Source: Shinella sp. H4-D48 (GTDB lineage: Bacteria; Pseudomonadota; Alphaproteobacteria; Rhizobiales; Rhizobiaceae). Taken from it: a DNA stretch of 64,000 nt. Shown one piece after another: positions 17,392 through 24,754 of the stretch; the stretch's first letter is position 1, and every line of letters begins with the position of its first letter. Location: contig NZ_CP093337.1 in the NCBI RefSeq assembly GCF_022637395.1, forward strand, positions 1,720,001-1,784,000, written 5' to 3'. The position numbers were made by a program, and so were the translations under genes. The notes below the pieces were generated by a model, which was not told the DNA's origin, ran no database searches, and saw nothing but the letters and a program-made list of their open reading frames with translations.

Positions 17392-18303
17392 ATGAGGGCT
17401 GAACCGACAATGCTGATGCGTTCCCTTGCGGCGACATTCTTCGTGCTGGCCGGTGCTGCGCCGGCCGCCGCTACCTGCGACGCCTTCAAGGGGGTTGTCG
17501 AGGCATTCAACGCCGGCGACGCGCAGAAGGCGCATTCAATCGCGGAGACGGCCGGTACTGCCAATTGCAGCGCCAACGAGCGCACGCTGGTCGGCCGCAT
17601 CGCCGGCCTCACCGCCTTCAACCGCATTTCGACGGCGGTCTCCGGCGGTGACAGGCTCGACGCGCACCGGGTTGAACTGGAGAACCTCCAGAAGGCATAT
17701 GGCGGCCCTTGGCAGGTGTTCGACGCGCTGGGCGATCTCGCGCGCGAGCGCAAGGACTACGAGGCCGCCGCCCGCTTCTATCAGATGGCGCTGGAGGACG
17801 GATCGAACGAGACGCTGACGCCGGAATGGATGGCGCCCGACGAGCAATACATCCTGCGGCTCGACAAGCTGGCCAGCGAGATGCGCCTTGCCGCGCCACG
17901 ACCGGTACAATTGGCCATGCGCGGTGGCTGCAAGGTCTCCTTCCGCGGCGTGAAGATCAAGAAGAAGTCGACGCCCGTGCGTTATGTCTTCGGGACGGCG
18001 GATTTCACGCCTGATGGCGTTGAGGCGGCCAAGGATCTTTCCGAATGCCTTAAGGCGGTGAAGCCGACCGCCATCACGCTGATCGGCCATACGGATCCAG
18101 TCGGTTCCGCGGCCGCGAACTACAAGCTTTCGCTCGCCCGCGCCGAGACGCTGAAGGCCTATCTGCACGATGCCGGCTATCCCGGCACGATCGCCACGGT
18201 CGGGAAGGGCGAGGACGAGCCTTTCAAGCCGGACGATGCCAGCGCCTATGACACGGAAACACTGAACCAGTTGCACCGTCGCGTGGAAGTGGACGTGGAA
18301 TGA
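17392..18303 (+). CDS. Exported OmpA-domain protein of the caspase cluster
   Basis: About 303 residues. The N-terminus is a signal peptide (hydrophobic MRSLAATFFVLAGAAPAAA, then Cys). A TPR-like helical middle follows (FDALGDLARERKDYEAAARFYQMAL near residues 105-130, shown in parts). The C-terminal third is an OmpA/MotB peptidoglycan-binding domain with the signature LIGHTDPVGS and LSLARAETLKAYL. It should anchor to the cell wall in the periplasm. The start is uncertain: in-frame ATGs occur at 17392, 17410 and 17416. The stop overlaps the ATG of the first caspase by four bases, so the two are translationally coupled and probably act together. Confidence 0.85.
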   Translation: MRAEPTMLMRSLAATFFVLAGAAPAAATCDAFKGVVEAFNAGDAQKAHSIAETAGTANCSANERTLVGRIAGLTAFNRISTAVSGGDRLDAHRVELENLQKAYGGPWQVFDALGDLARERKDYEAAARFYQMALEDGSNETLTPEWMAPDEQYILRLDKLASEMRLAAPRPVQLAMRGGCKVSFRGVKIKKKSTPVRYVFGTADFTPDGVEAAKDLSECLKAVKPTAITLIGHTDPVGSAAANYKLSLARAETLKAYLHDAGYPGTIATVGKGEDEPFKPDDASAYDTETLNQLHRRVEVDVE

Positions 18304-19862
18304 GGATGCGCAGACCCCTCTACCGCCTGCTCGCGTTTTCGATTGCCTTGGCGCTTCCCGCCCCGGTGCTTGCCGCACAGACTTACGGGCTCGTGGTCGG
18401 CGTCGATAAATATCCCAACGACGTGAGCCTGGACGGCGCGGTGCGTGATGCCGAGGATGTCTATCGCGCGATGTCGTCCGCAGGGTTCGATGTCGTCAAA
18501 TTCACGAACGAACAGGCGCGCAAGGACGATATCCGCAAGGCCTGGACGGACCTTGTAGCGAAAGCTGCCGCGGGCGATACGATCATCTTCACTTATGCCG
18601 GCCACGGCGCGCAAATGCCCGAACTCATTCCGGGCGACGAGGCCGATGGGCTGGATGAATTTCTCCAGCTGCCCGGCTTCGACCGCAACCGCGCCAACGA
18701 GACCTTCAACGAGATCATCGTCGACAACGAGATGAATGCCTGGTTCGGTGAGGCCGAGAGCAAGGGTGTGCATGTGCTCTTCGTGTCCGACAGCTGCTTT
18801 TCCGGTGGCATGAGCCGATCGATCACAGGCAAGACACGCCTTGCGCCGGCGGTGACGGTGAAGCTCGCAGCCCCGTCGCAGGAGGCGATCGAGGGCGCGA
18901 AGGTCAAGGAAATCGACTTCAAGCAGGTGACGGTGCTCGCCGCTTCGCTCGAAAGCCAGCCGACGCCGGAGGTCATTATCGACGGAGAGCCCCGCGGCGC
19001 CTTGAGCTGGAGCTTTGCCCGCGCCGTCGAGGGCAGCGCGGATCGCGACGGCGACGGCGTGATCACCCGCATCGAGCTGGAGGACTATATCTTCAGCAAC
19101 GTGAAGAACCGTTCTGAAGCCCTGCAGGTGCCCAATTTCATGCCGCAGGTGGCGCGCTCGGAAAGCGAGGTCGTGGTGCGGCTGACGCGCGGTCTTCCGG
19201 TCGATACGGCCGAAGGCGCTGCAACAGGCGCGGCACACAAAGTCATGAAGCCGGCTAAGGATCTTGGCTGGACGGGCCAGATCGCTCTGGAGATCACCGG
19301 AGCCGCCGAGCGGCCGAGCAATGCCGAAGGCACCGGCACGCCGTTTCGCTGGGATGTGGATAGCGGCGTGTTCTACACGCCGAATGGCGATGTTGCGGGC
19401 GAGAATATCGGGGCGGACCGAATCCAGTCGGTCGTCGACAAGTTCGTGCTGCTGGATTTTCTGAAAGCCATGGCGAGCCAGAATCCGGGATCGGTCTCGC
19501 TCAAGCCTGCCCGCGATATCTACGCCGCCGGCGATCGCCTGCGCTTTGATGCACCGCCCGGCCGCTTTCCCAATATGCTCGTCTTCAATCTCGCCAATAC
19601 GGGCGAGGTGCAGTTCCTTGACATGCAGGCGGCGGGCACCGAAAGCGGGCAGTTCAAGCTGACGGATGTCGAGGTGGTGAAACCCTATGGTGCAGACCAT
19701 CTGATCACCATCTGGACGGCGGAGCCGGTCGATGCCATTGGCGCCGTGCTTGCCGATCCGAAGGTAACACCGCAAACCCTGCTGCAGGCGCTCGTCACGC
19801 GTCTCGACGGCAAGGAGGCCAGTGTCGCCATCCAGCCCCTCTATACGCGGGAAACGCTCTGA
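18300..19862 (+). CDS. Exported caspase-fold (metacaspase-like) protease 1 with EF-hand loop
   Basis: 520 residues. Signal peptide about 1-26. A peptidase C14 caspase domain follows: His102 in YAGHGAQ and Cys166 in DSCFSGG form the catalytic dyad, and GDEADGLDE resembles the acidic substrate-pocket loop of metacaspases. Residues 248-259 read DRDGDGVITRIE, a canonical 12-residue EF-hand calcium loop. The C-terminal part (about 399-485) resembles DUF4384. It overlaps the OmpA-domain gene by four bases and the second caspase gene by one. Metacaspases usually cleave after Arg or Lys and are activated by calcium; the specificity here is not readable. Confidence 0.88.
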   Translation: MRMRRPLYRLLAFSIALALPAPVLAAQTYGLVVGVDKYPNDVSLDGAVRDAEDVYRAMSSAGFDVVKFTNEQARKDDIRKAWTDLVAKAAAGDTIIFTYAGHGAQMPELIPGDEADGLDEFLQLPGFDRNRANETFNEIIVDNEMNAWFGEAESKGVHVLFVSDSCFSGGMSRSITGKTRLAPAVTVKLAAPSQEAIEGAKVKEIDFKQVTVLAASLESQPTPEVIIDGEPRGALSWSFARAVEGSADRDGDGVITRIELEDYIFSNVKNRSEALQVPNFMPQVARSESEVVVRLTRGLPVDTAEGAATGAAHKVMKPAKDLGWTGQIALEITGAAERPSNAEGTGTPFRWDVDSGVFYTPNGDVAGENIGADRIQSVVDKFVLLDFLKAMASQNPGSVSLKPARDIYAAGDRLRFDAPPGRFPNMLVFNLANTGEVQFLDMQAAGTESGQFKLTDVEVVKPYGADHLITIWTAEPVDAIGAVLADPKVTPQTLLQALVTRLDGKEASVAIQPLYTRETL

Positions 19863-21379
19863 TGATCCGTTATGCCGCTGCCCTTCTGCTTTCGCTGTCG
19901 TTGCCCGCCGTCGCCGCCGCTGCGGACCGCGCGCTGGTGATCGGCATTGGCACCTATGCGAACCTGCCGGAAAAGATGTTCCTGGAAGGCCCGAAGAACG
20001 ATGTTCCGCTCATCGAAAAACTGCTGAAGGAAAAGCTCGGCTACGGGGCGGACGCCGTTCGCGTTCTGCGTGACGCGCAGGCGACGCGGGCCGCCATCCT
20101 CTCCAGCATCGACGAATGGCTCGTCAATGGCACGCAGCCGGGCGACCGCGTCTACCTCTACTTTTCCGGCCACGGCCTGCAGGTGAAGGATGTGAGCGGC
20201 GACGAGGAGGATGGTCTGGACGAGGCGCTGTCGACCTATGACATCGTGGCCGGCGACGGGGACTGGTCGAACGTGATCCTCGACGACGAGATCGACGCCA
20301 TGCTCGCCAGGCTCAAGGACCGCGCCGTCACCATCGTCATCGATGCCTGCCATTCCGGCACCATCTCGCGGTCCCTGTCGACGGAAGTCGGCGACGCCAT
20401 GGAAAGCGCCCGCTTCCTGCCGCGACCCCATGCCAAACCGGCCGACGCCGTGAAAACGCGCGGCCTGCGCGTCGATGTCGCCCTGGTGAAGCCCGTCGTC
20501 GCCAAGGAGAGCGGGGTGGAAGCGTGGAGTGCGGCCTCCTCCTACCAGGTCGCCTGGGACGATACGCGCCTGCCGCCGGAGGAGCGTCACGGCGTCTTCA
20601 CGCTATCCTATGTCAACGGCCACGAGATTTCGGCCGCCGACAGCAACGGTAATGGTATCGTCTCGAATGCGGAACTGCTCGAATACGTCAAGAAGCAGTC
20701 ACAGGCCTATTGCGCGGCGCAAAGCCAGTGCCAGGGCCTCGATCCGCAGCTCGAGGTGAACTATGCCCTGCTTGGCGCCAGCGCCTCAAGCCCAACGGTT
20801 TCCGCCACCGACACACAACAGCAAACGCCGGATTACGGCAAAATCGAAGAGGTCAAGGTCGAGGACACGGCGCAGACCGCGTATGTGGCAGCCGACCCGG
20901 TCGATGCCATCGGCGACATCCTCGGCAAGGCCGAGAGCGGCGATGTCGCGGTCGCGCTGTCCTCGGATCATCTCAAGAACGGCGACAGTTTCCGCATTTC
21001 CGTGACAAGCCGCACGGGCGGCCATCTCATCCTTTACGACGTCGACACGGACGGCAAGGCGACGCAGATATTTCCGAATGAAGCGGCGCAGAAGATCACG
21101 CGATTGGCGCCCGGCACGCCGATCACCATTCCCGACGATTATTACGGCTTCGATTTCGAGGCCGAGGGCCCCAGCGAGAATGTGCTGGTCGCCATCGTCG
21201 TTGCCGACGACGTCGATCTCACAGGCGTGGCTCCGAACGGTTACGGACTGACCAAGGAACTGGATGCGCGCACCACCATCGCCGACATCGCCGGCACGCT
21301 CAAGCAGACCTGGACGCGCGATGTGGAGAATCGCAGCGTCAACTGGTCGCTCGGCCTCATGAAATACACCGTCCACTGA
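19862..21379 (+). CDS. Exported caspase-fold (metacaspase-like) protease 2 with EF-hand loop
   Basis: 505 residues. Signal peptide about 1-20. The caspase domain has His104 in FSGHGLQ, Cys163 in DACHSGT (the usual metacaspase spelling), and GDEEDGLDEAL as acidic loop. Residues 260-271 read DSNGNGIVSNAE, again a canonical EF-hand loop at the equivalent place near the end of the protease domain. A low-complexity linker (about 305-340) leads to a DUF4384-like domain at about 369-455. It shares the phrase PVDAIG with caspase 1. It starts on the last base of the preceding stop codon (TGATG), so it is translationally coupled. It is not a copy of caspase 1, since overall similarity is limited. Confidence 0.88.
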   Translation: MIRYAAALLLSLSLPAVAAAADRALVIGIGTYANLPEKMFLEGPKNDVPLIEKLLKEKLGYGADAVRVLRDAQATRAAILSSIDEWLVNGTQPGDRVYLYFSGHGLQVKDVSGDEEDGLDEALSTYDIVAGDGDWSNVILDDEIDAMLARLKDRAVTIVIDACHSGTISRSLSTEVGDAMESARFLPRPHAKPADAVKTRGLRVDVALVKPVVAKESGVEAWSAASSYQVAWDDTRLPPEERHGVFTLSYVNGHEISAADSNGNGIVSNAELLEYVKKQSQAYCAAQSQCQGLDPQLEVNYALLGASASSPTVSATDTQQQTPDYGKIEEVKVEDTAQTAYVAADPVDAIGDILGKAESGDVAVALSSDHLKNGDSFRISVTSRTGGHLILYDVDTDGKATQIFPNEAAQKITRLAPGTPITIPDDYYGFDFEAEGPSENVLVAIVVADDVDLTGVAPNGYGLTKELDARTTIADIAGTLKQTWTRDVENRSVNWSLGLMKYTVH

Positions 21380-21526
21380 GCCAACCGGCCGCGGCGGCTT
21401 CCCGCGAGGGCGAGGCGATCCACAGTCCGTTGCAAAAGCTGTTTTCCCGTGCATTTTCCGGGTTGACCATGCACAACCTCCTGCATATGTTCCGCCCACT
21501 TCCGCGGGGCGCTTCGCACCGCCTGG

Positions 21527-21602
21527 GAGCGCGTAGCTCAGCCGGTAGAGCAACTGACTTTTAATCAGTAGGTCCAGGGTTCGAATCCCTGCGCGCTCAC
21601 CA
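21527..21602 (+). tRNA. tRNA-Lys (anticodon UUU), CCA encoded
   Basis: Full cloverleaf: acceptor GAGCGCG pairs with CGCGCTC, D arm GCTC...GAGC, anticodon stem ACTGA / TCAGT around CTTTTAA (anticodon TTT), and T arm CAGGG TTCGAAT CCCTG. The 3' CCA is encoded at 21600-21602. The 147 bases between it and the caspase gene show no other feature. Confidence 0.97.
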
Positions 21603-21723
21603 CCTTGATCTCTTCAACAGAGAATTTCTTTAAAACCGTCAGATGTTCGCCCGGGAATTTCGACTTGTCGAGGTCGCTAGATCCGCTGACGGCGCCTTCA
21701 TGCGTCAGGTTCTCTTCTGGCGT

Positions 21724-21751
21724 TTGACAAGCGCGGCGCTGGTGCTAGATC
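21724..21751 (+). promoter_or_regulatory. Candidate sigma-70-type promoter for the small exported protein
   Basis: TTGACA at 21724-21729, a 16-base spacer, and a poor -10 (TAGATC) at 21746-21751. It lies in the 289-base gap after tRNA-Lys. The -35 is perfect but the -10 is weak, so this is tentative. Confidence 0.35.
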
Positions 21752-21891
21752 GGGGGCGGGGAAATCCGGCCGGGCCGGGTGTCTTTCATTGTTTTGTTTT
21801 TACCGCGTAATCCGGTGCCGATGCGGTTTGCGTCGGGCGGGATTGGTGCACAATGGCGGCAATTCATTTTTACGGTAGGGAATAGGACTTC

Positions 21892-22230
21892 ATGAGATAC
21901 GCGTTTTTCGCACCTTTCGTACTGCTCGGCCTCGCAATGCCGGCATCGGCGGCACTTTCCGGGTTCTACGATGCGGCCGAGCAGGTTCAGGCGGTCATTG
22001 GCAGTAACAAGGTTTCGTCGGCCATGGGCGAGAGACCGTTCGATACGCTGGAGCAGGTTCGCACGCGCGACAATGGGCAGATCGAATGGCGGGTGCAGAA
22101 CTCCGAATGCTACGTCATCGTCACGCTGACGCCCGTTCCGCCGGCTGGCGTGGGCAAGACGACCTATGAGGTCGCCAATGTATCTGCCTGCGAGGGAAGC
22201 GATCTGGAGAGCGAAGAGTCCGGCTTCTGA
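21892..22230 (+). CDS. Small exported protein of unknown function
   Basis: 112 residues with a clear signal peptide (about 1-20, ending PASA-AL). The mature part is soluble-looking, has two Cys (in SECYV and SACEG) that could form a disulfide in the periplasm, and ends in an acidic tail. No family recognised. The start is the ATG after AGGGAATAGGACTTC. A strong terminator follows, so it is a single-gene transcript. Confidence 0.75.
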   Translation: MRYAFFAPFVLLGLAMPASAALSGFYDAAEQVQAVIGSNKVSSAMGERPFDTLEQVRTRDNGQIEWRVQNSECYVIVTLTPVPPAGVGKTTYEVANVSACEGSDLESEESGF

Positions 22231-22280
22231 GGTATCCGGGCGGCCGTGATGGTGCCAGTTGTCGCCGTTTGATACGACGC

Positions 22281-22322
22281 AAGCCCGGTGATGTTGCTGT
22301 CACCGGGCTTTTCCGTTTTTTG
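22281..22322 (+). terminator. Rho-independent terminator
   Basis: Stem AAGCCCGGTGA / TCACCGGGCTT (22281-22291 and 22300-22310) with an 8-base loop, then TTCCGTTTTTT. It ends the transcript of the small exported protein, and its tail meets the end of the reverse pit gene. Confidence 0.88.
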
Positions 22323-22323
22323 A

Positions 22324-23331
22324 TCAGCCCGAAATGGCGGCAAACACCAGGTAGAACAAGGCCGAGATGGCCGCGGCCGAGGGCAGGGTGATGATCCATG
22401 CCCAGACGATGTTGCCGGCAAGGCCCCAGCGGACGGCCGTGACGCGACGGGCCGCGCCGACACCGATGATGGCGCCGGTGATGGTGTGCGTTGTCGAGAC
22501 GGGAATACCGAGCCAGGTGGCGGCAAAGAGGGTTATTGCCCCGCCGGTTTCCGCGCAGAAGCCCTGCATCGGGTTGAGACGGGTGATCTTCGAGCCCATC
22601 GTGTGGACGATGCGCCAGCCGCCCATCAGCGTGCCGAGCGCCATGGCGGCCTGGCAGGTGATGACCACCCAGAAGGGCACGTAGAATTCTCCGCCGAGAT
22701 AGCCCTGCGAATAGAGAAGCACCGCGATGATGCCCATCGTCTTCTGGGCGTCGTTGCCGCCATGGCCGAGCGAATAGAGCGAGGCCGAGATGAACTGCAT
22801 CACGCGAAAGGTGCGATCGACGGCAAACGGTGTCTGGCGCACGAAGATCCAGGACACGGTGAGGACCAGGATCAGGGCGAGGAAGAAGCCGATGGCGGGC
22901 GACAGGAAGATGGCGCTCGCCGTCTTGATCAGGCCGCTCCAGACGACGGCGTCGAAGCCCGTCTTGGCAAGGCCTGCGCCCACCAGGCCACCGATCAGCG
23001 CATGCGAGGAGCTCGAGGGAATGCCGAAGATCCAGGTCACCACGTTCCAGATGATCGCTCCCATAAGGGCAGAGAAGATCACGAGCGGGCTGACGATAGA
23101 GGGGTCGATGATGCCCTTGCCGAGCGTTTCGGCCACATGCAGGCCGAAGAACAGGAAGGCAATGAAATTGAAGAACGCCGCCCACATGACGGCATATTGC
23201 GGGCGAAGAACACGCGTGGAGACGATGGTGGCGATGGAGTTCGCCGCGTCGTGCAGGCCGTTCAGGAAGTCAAAGAGCAGCGCGATGCCCACGAGGGCGA
23301 TGAGCAGCGGCAGGGCGAGGGTGGCGTCCAT
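22324..23331 (-). CDS. pit: Low-affinity inorganic phosphate transporter Pit
   Basis: 335-residue integral membrane transporter that symports metal-phosphate with protons. The two PiT signatures are visible: FDFLNGLHDAANSIATIVSTR near residue 20 (conserved ND-type region GLHDAAN) and SLGHGGNDAQKTMGI in the second half. About ten hydrophobic segments are present. The start ATG shares one base with the stop of the DUF47 gene, so the two are translationally coupled. The operon resembles orfA-pit of Sinorhizobium meliloti. Confidence 0.95.
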   Translation of the reverse strand: MDATLALPLLIALVGIALLFDFLNGLHDAANSIATIVSTRVLRPQYAVMWAAFFNFIAFLFFGLHVAETLGKGIIDPSIVSPLVIFSALMGAIIWNVVTWIFGIPSSSSHALIGGLVGAGLAKTGFDAVVWSGLIKTASAIFLSPAIGFFLALILVLTVSWIFVRQTPFAVDRTFRVMQFISASLYSLGHGGNDAQKTMGIIAVLLYSQGYLGGEFYVPFWVVITCQAAMALGTLMGGWRIVHTMGSKITRLNPMQGFCAETGGAITLFAATWLGIPVSTTHTITGAIIGVGAARRVTAVRWGLAGNIVWAWIITLPSAAAISALFYLVFAAISG

Positions 23332-23975
23332 CAGACGTTCTCGATCACGATGCCGCTGATTTCGTCTGCCACGTCCTCGAAGCGGTCGACGACCTTCTCC
23401 AGTTCGCTGTAGATCTCGCTGCCGATGATATAGGCCATCGGGTCGGTCTTGCCGTAGGTCTTGAAGAGTTCTTTCACGCCCTGATCGTGCAGTTCGTCGG
23501 AGCGTCCTTCGACACGGGTCACTTCCTGGGCAATCGTGCTGAGGCGATCGGCGTGCACGCCCACCTTGTCGAGCAGAGGAATGGCTTCGGCGATGAGATG
23601 GGCGGCCTTGACGACGGCCGCGCCCATTTCCTGCATACCGGGCTGGAAGCTCGTCTGCTCGTAGAGGCGGATGGTCTTGACCATCTTGTGCATCATGTCG
23701 ATGGCGTCATCCATCGACTGGATCAGGTCCTTGATGTCGCCGCGGTCGAAAGGCGTGATGAAGCTGCGGCGCACGGCAAGCAGCACCTCGGCCGTAATCG
23801 CGTCCGCCTCGTCTTCCAGCGCGACGATGCGGTCGCAGTGTTTTTCCATGTCCGGGCCGCCGGCCAGGACGGCCTGGAGCGCTTCGGCAGCGCCGACGAC
23901 GGTGCGGGAATGGCGCTCGAAGAGGTCGAAGAATCGGTCTTCACGCGGCATGAGTTTGCGAAACAGCGAGAGCAT
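23331..23975 (-). CDS. DUF47 (PhoU-like) Pit accessory protein
   Basis: 214-residue, all-helical PhoU-like protein that accompanies Pit transporters and is thought to regulate them. Typical elements are LMPREDRFFDLFERH at the N-terminus, DRGDIKDLIQSMDDAIDMM in the middle, and SEIYSELEKVVDRFEDVAD near the end, with acidic residues likely binding metal clusters. It is the first gene of the operon; a Pho box lies 24 bases upstream of its ATG. Confidence 0.94.
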   Translation of the reverse strand: MLSLFRKLMPREDRFFDLFERHSRTVVGAAEALQAVLAGGPDMEKHCDRIVALEDEADAITAEVLLAVRRSFITPFDRGDIKDLIQSMDDAIDMMHKMVKTIRLYEQTSFQPGMQEMGAAVVKAAHLIAEAIPLLDKVGVHADRLSTIAQEVTRVEGRSDELHDQGVKELFKTYGKTDPMAYIIGSEIYSELEKVVDRFEDVADEISGIVIENV

Positions 23976-23998
23976 GGGTGCCCCTTACATGGCTGGGG

Positions 23999-24016
23999 TT
24001 GTCATGTCGCTGTCAT
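23999..24016. promoter_or_regulatory. Pho box (PhoB binding site) upstream of DUF47-pit
   Basis: TTGTCAT-GTCG-CTGTCAT: two 7-bp repeats with 11-base periodicity, one mismatch from the CTGTCAT consensus. The repeats read on the + strand, opposite to the operon, and lie 24-41 bases before its start codon. In S. meliloti the equivalent operon is repressed by PhoB during phosphate starvation; this layout fits repression. Confidence 0.75.
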
Positions 24017-24099
24017 AATTCAGCGCCCATGCGCTGGAAAGCACGGATTCGGCCTTGTCACAATTCTCTCAAAGCCTGTGGAAAACTTCGGTAGCCGGC

Positions 24100-24675
24100 T
24101 TATTGCACGATCTTGAAGGGTTGTTCGCTGATGGCGACGGCACCGCTCGCCGTGTCGCGAAAACGGTAGCGCAGCACGTAATCGCCGGCGGGCGGGCCGC
24201 TGAGATTGAGCGTCAGCTTGGCGAAGACTTCCTGGTTGCGCACGGTCCCCTTGAAATCAAAAGAGCCGAATGCCTTCTGTTCGGCCAATTTAGCGCCCTT
24301 TGGATCGAGCAGTTCGAGATCGACGGTGAAATGCGATTCCAGATTGCCGCCATCGACCGCCCGCCAGGTGAGGCCGACGGGCTCAACATAGGAAATCAAG
24401 GCTTCTCCGGATTTGAACTCCGACGTGTGACGCGTTGCGTACATGCCGTATCCCTCGGGAGGCGCGGCGACGAACACAGCCTTGCCGATCGTGAAGGGGA
24501 GCGTGGCGGAGAAGGCGCCGAAGGCGTCGCGGATGGTGTTGTGTGCCCCCACGGGATCACCGGCCACGGCCTGTTCCTCGGCCTTCCTTGCGGCATCGAC
24601 AAGCGGTCCGGCAAGCGCCGGCGGTGCCAGCGACGCGGCAAGAAACAGGGGCAACAGTGACTTCGAAACGAACAT
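24100..24675 (-). CDS. Exported protein of unknown function
   Basis: 191 residues with a signal peptide (about 1-22, ending PPALA-GP). The mature part looks like a beta-rich domain, with the end (PPAGDYVLRYRFRDTASG) resembling an immunoglobulin-like or extracellular binding fold. The frame is open 16 codons farther upstream, but the ATG at 24675 has GGAGGAAGACGGA before it and begins the signal peptide. No family is recognised. The neighbour trkH (reverse) starts its own transcript. Confidence 0.7.
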   Translation of the reverse strand: MFVSKSLLPLFLAASLAPPALAGPLVDAARKAEEQAVAGDPVGAHNTIRDAFGAFSATLPFTIGKAVFVAAPPEGYGMYATRHTSEFKSGEALISYVEPVGLTWRAVDGGNLESHFTVDLELLDPKGAKLAEQKAFGSFDFKGTVRNQEVFAKLTLNLSGPPAGDYVLRYRFRDTASGAVAISEQPFKIVQ

Positions 24676-24754
24676 TCCGTCTTCCTCCAGCCGATTTCGG
24701 CAAGATGCGAAGAAGCGTGACAACAGTCAAGAACGCCCGACGGGCTGTACCCGG

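Noticed and set aside
19862-21379. Recent tandem duplication of the caspase genes
   Set aside because: The two proteins share active-site and EF-hand layout but little sequence elsewhere, so they are old paralogues or independent recruits.
21527-21602. tRNA-Lys as the prophage attachment site
   Set aside because: The integrase lies 16 kb away with intact host genes between; no fragment of this tRNA was seen near 37.3-37.6 kb.
22486-23412. A 308-codon forward frame opposite pit and the DUF47 gene
   Set aside because: Composition is dominated by Asp, Arg and Glu from complementing a membrane gene; the pit and DUF47 motifs on the other strand are unambiguous.
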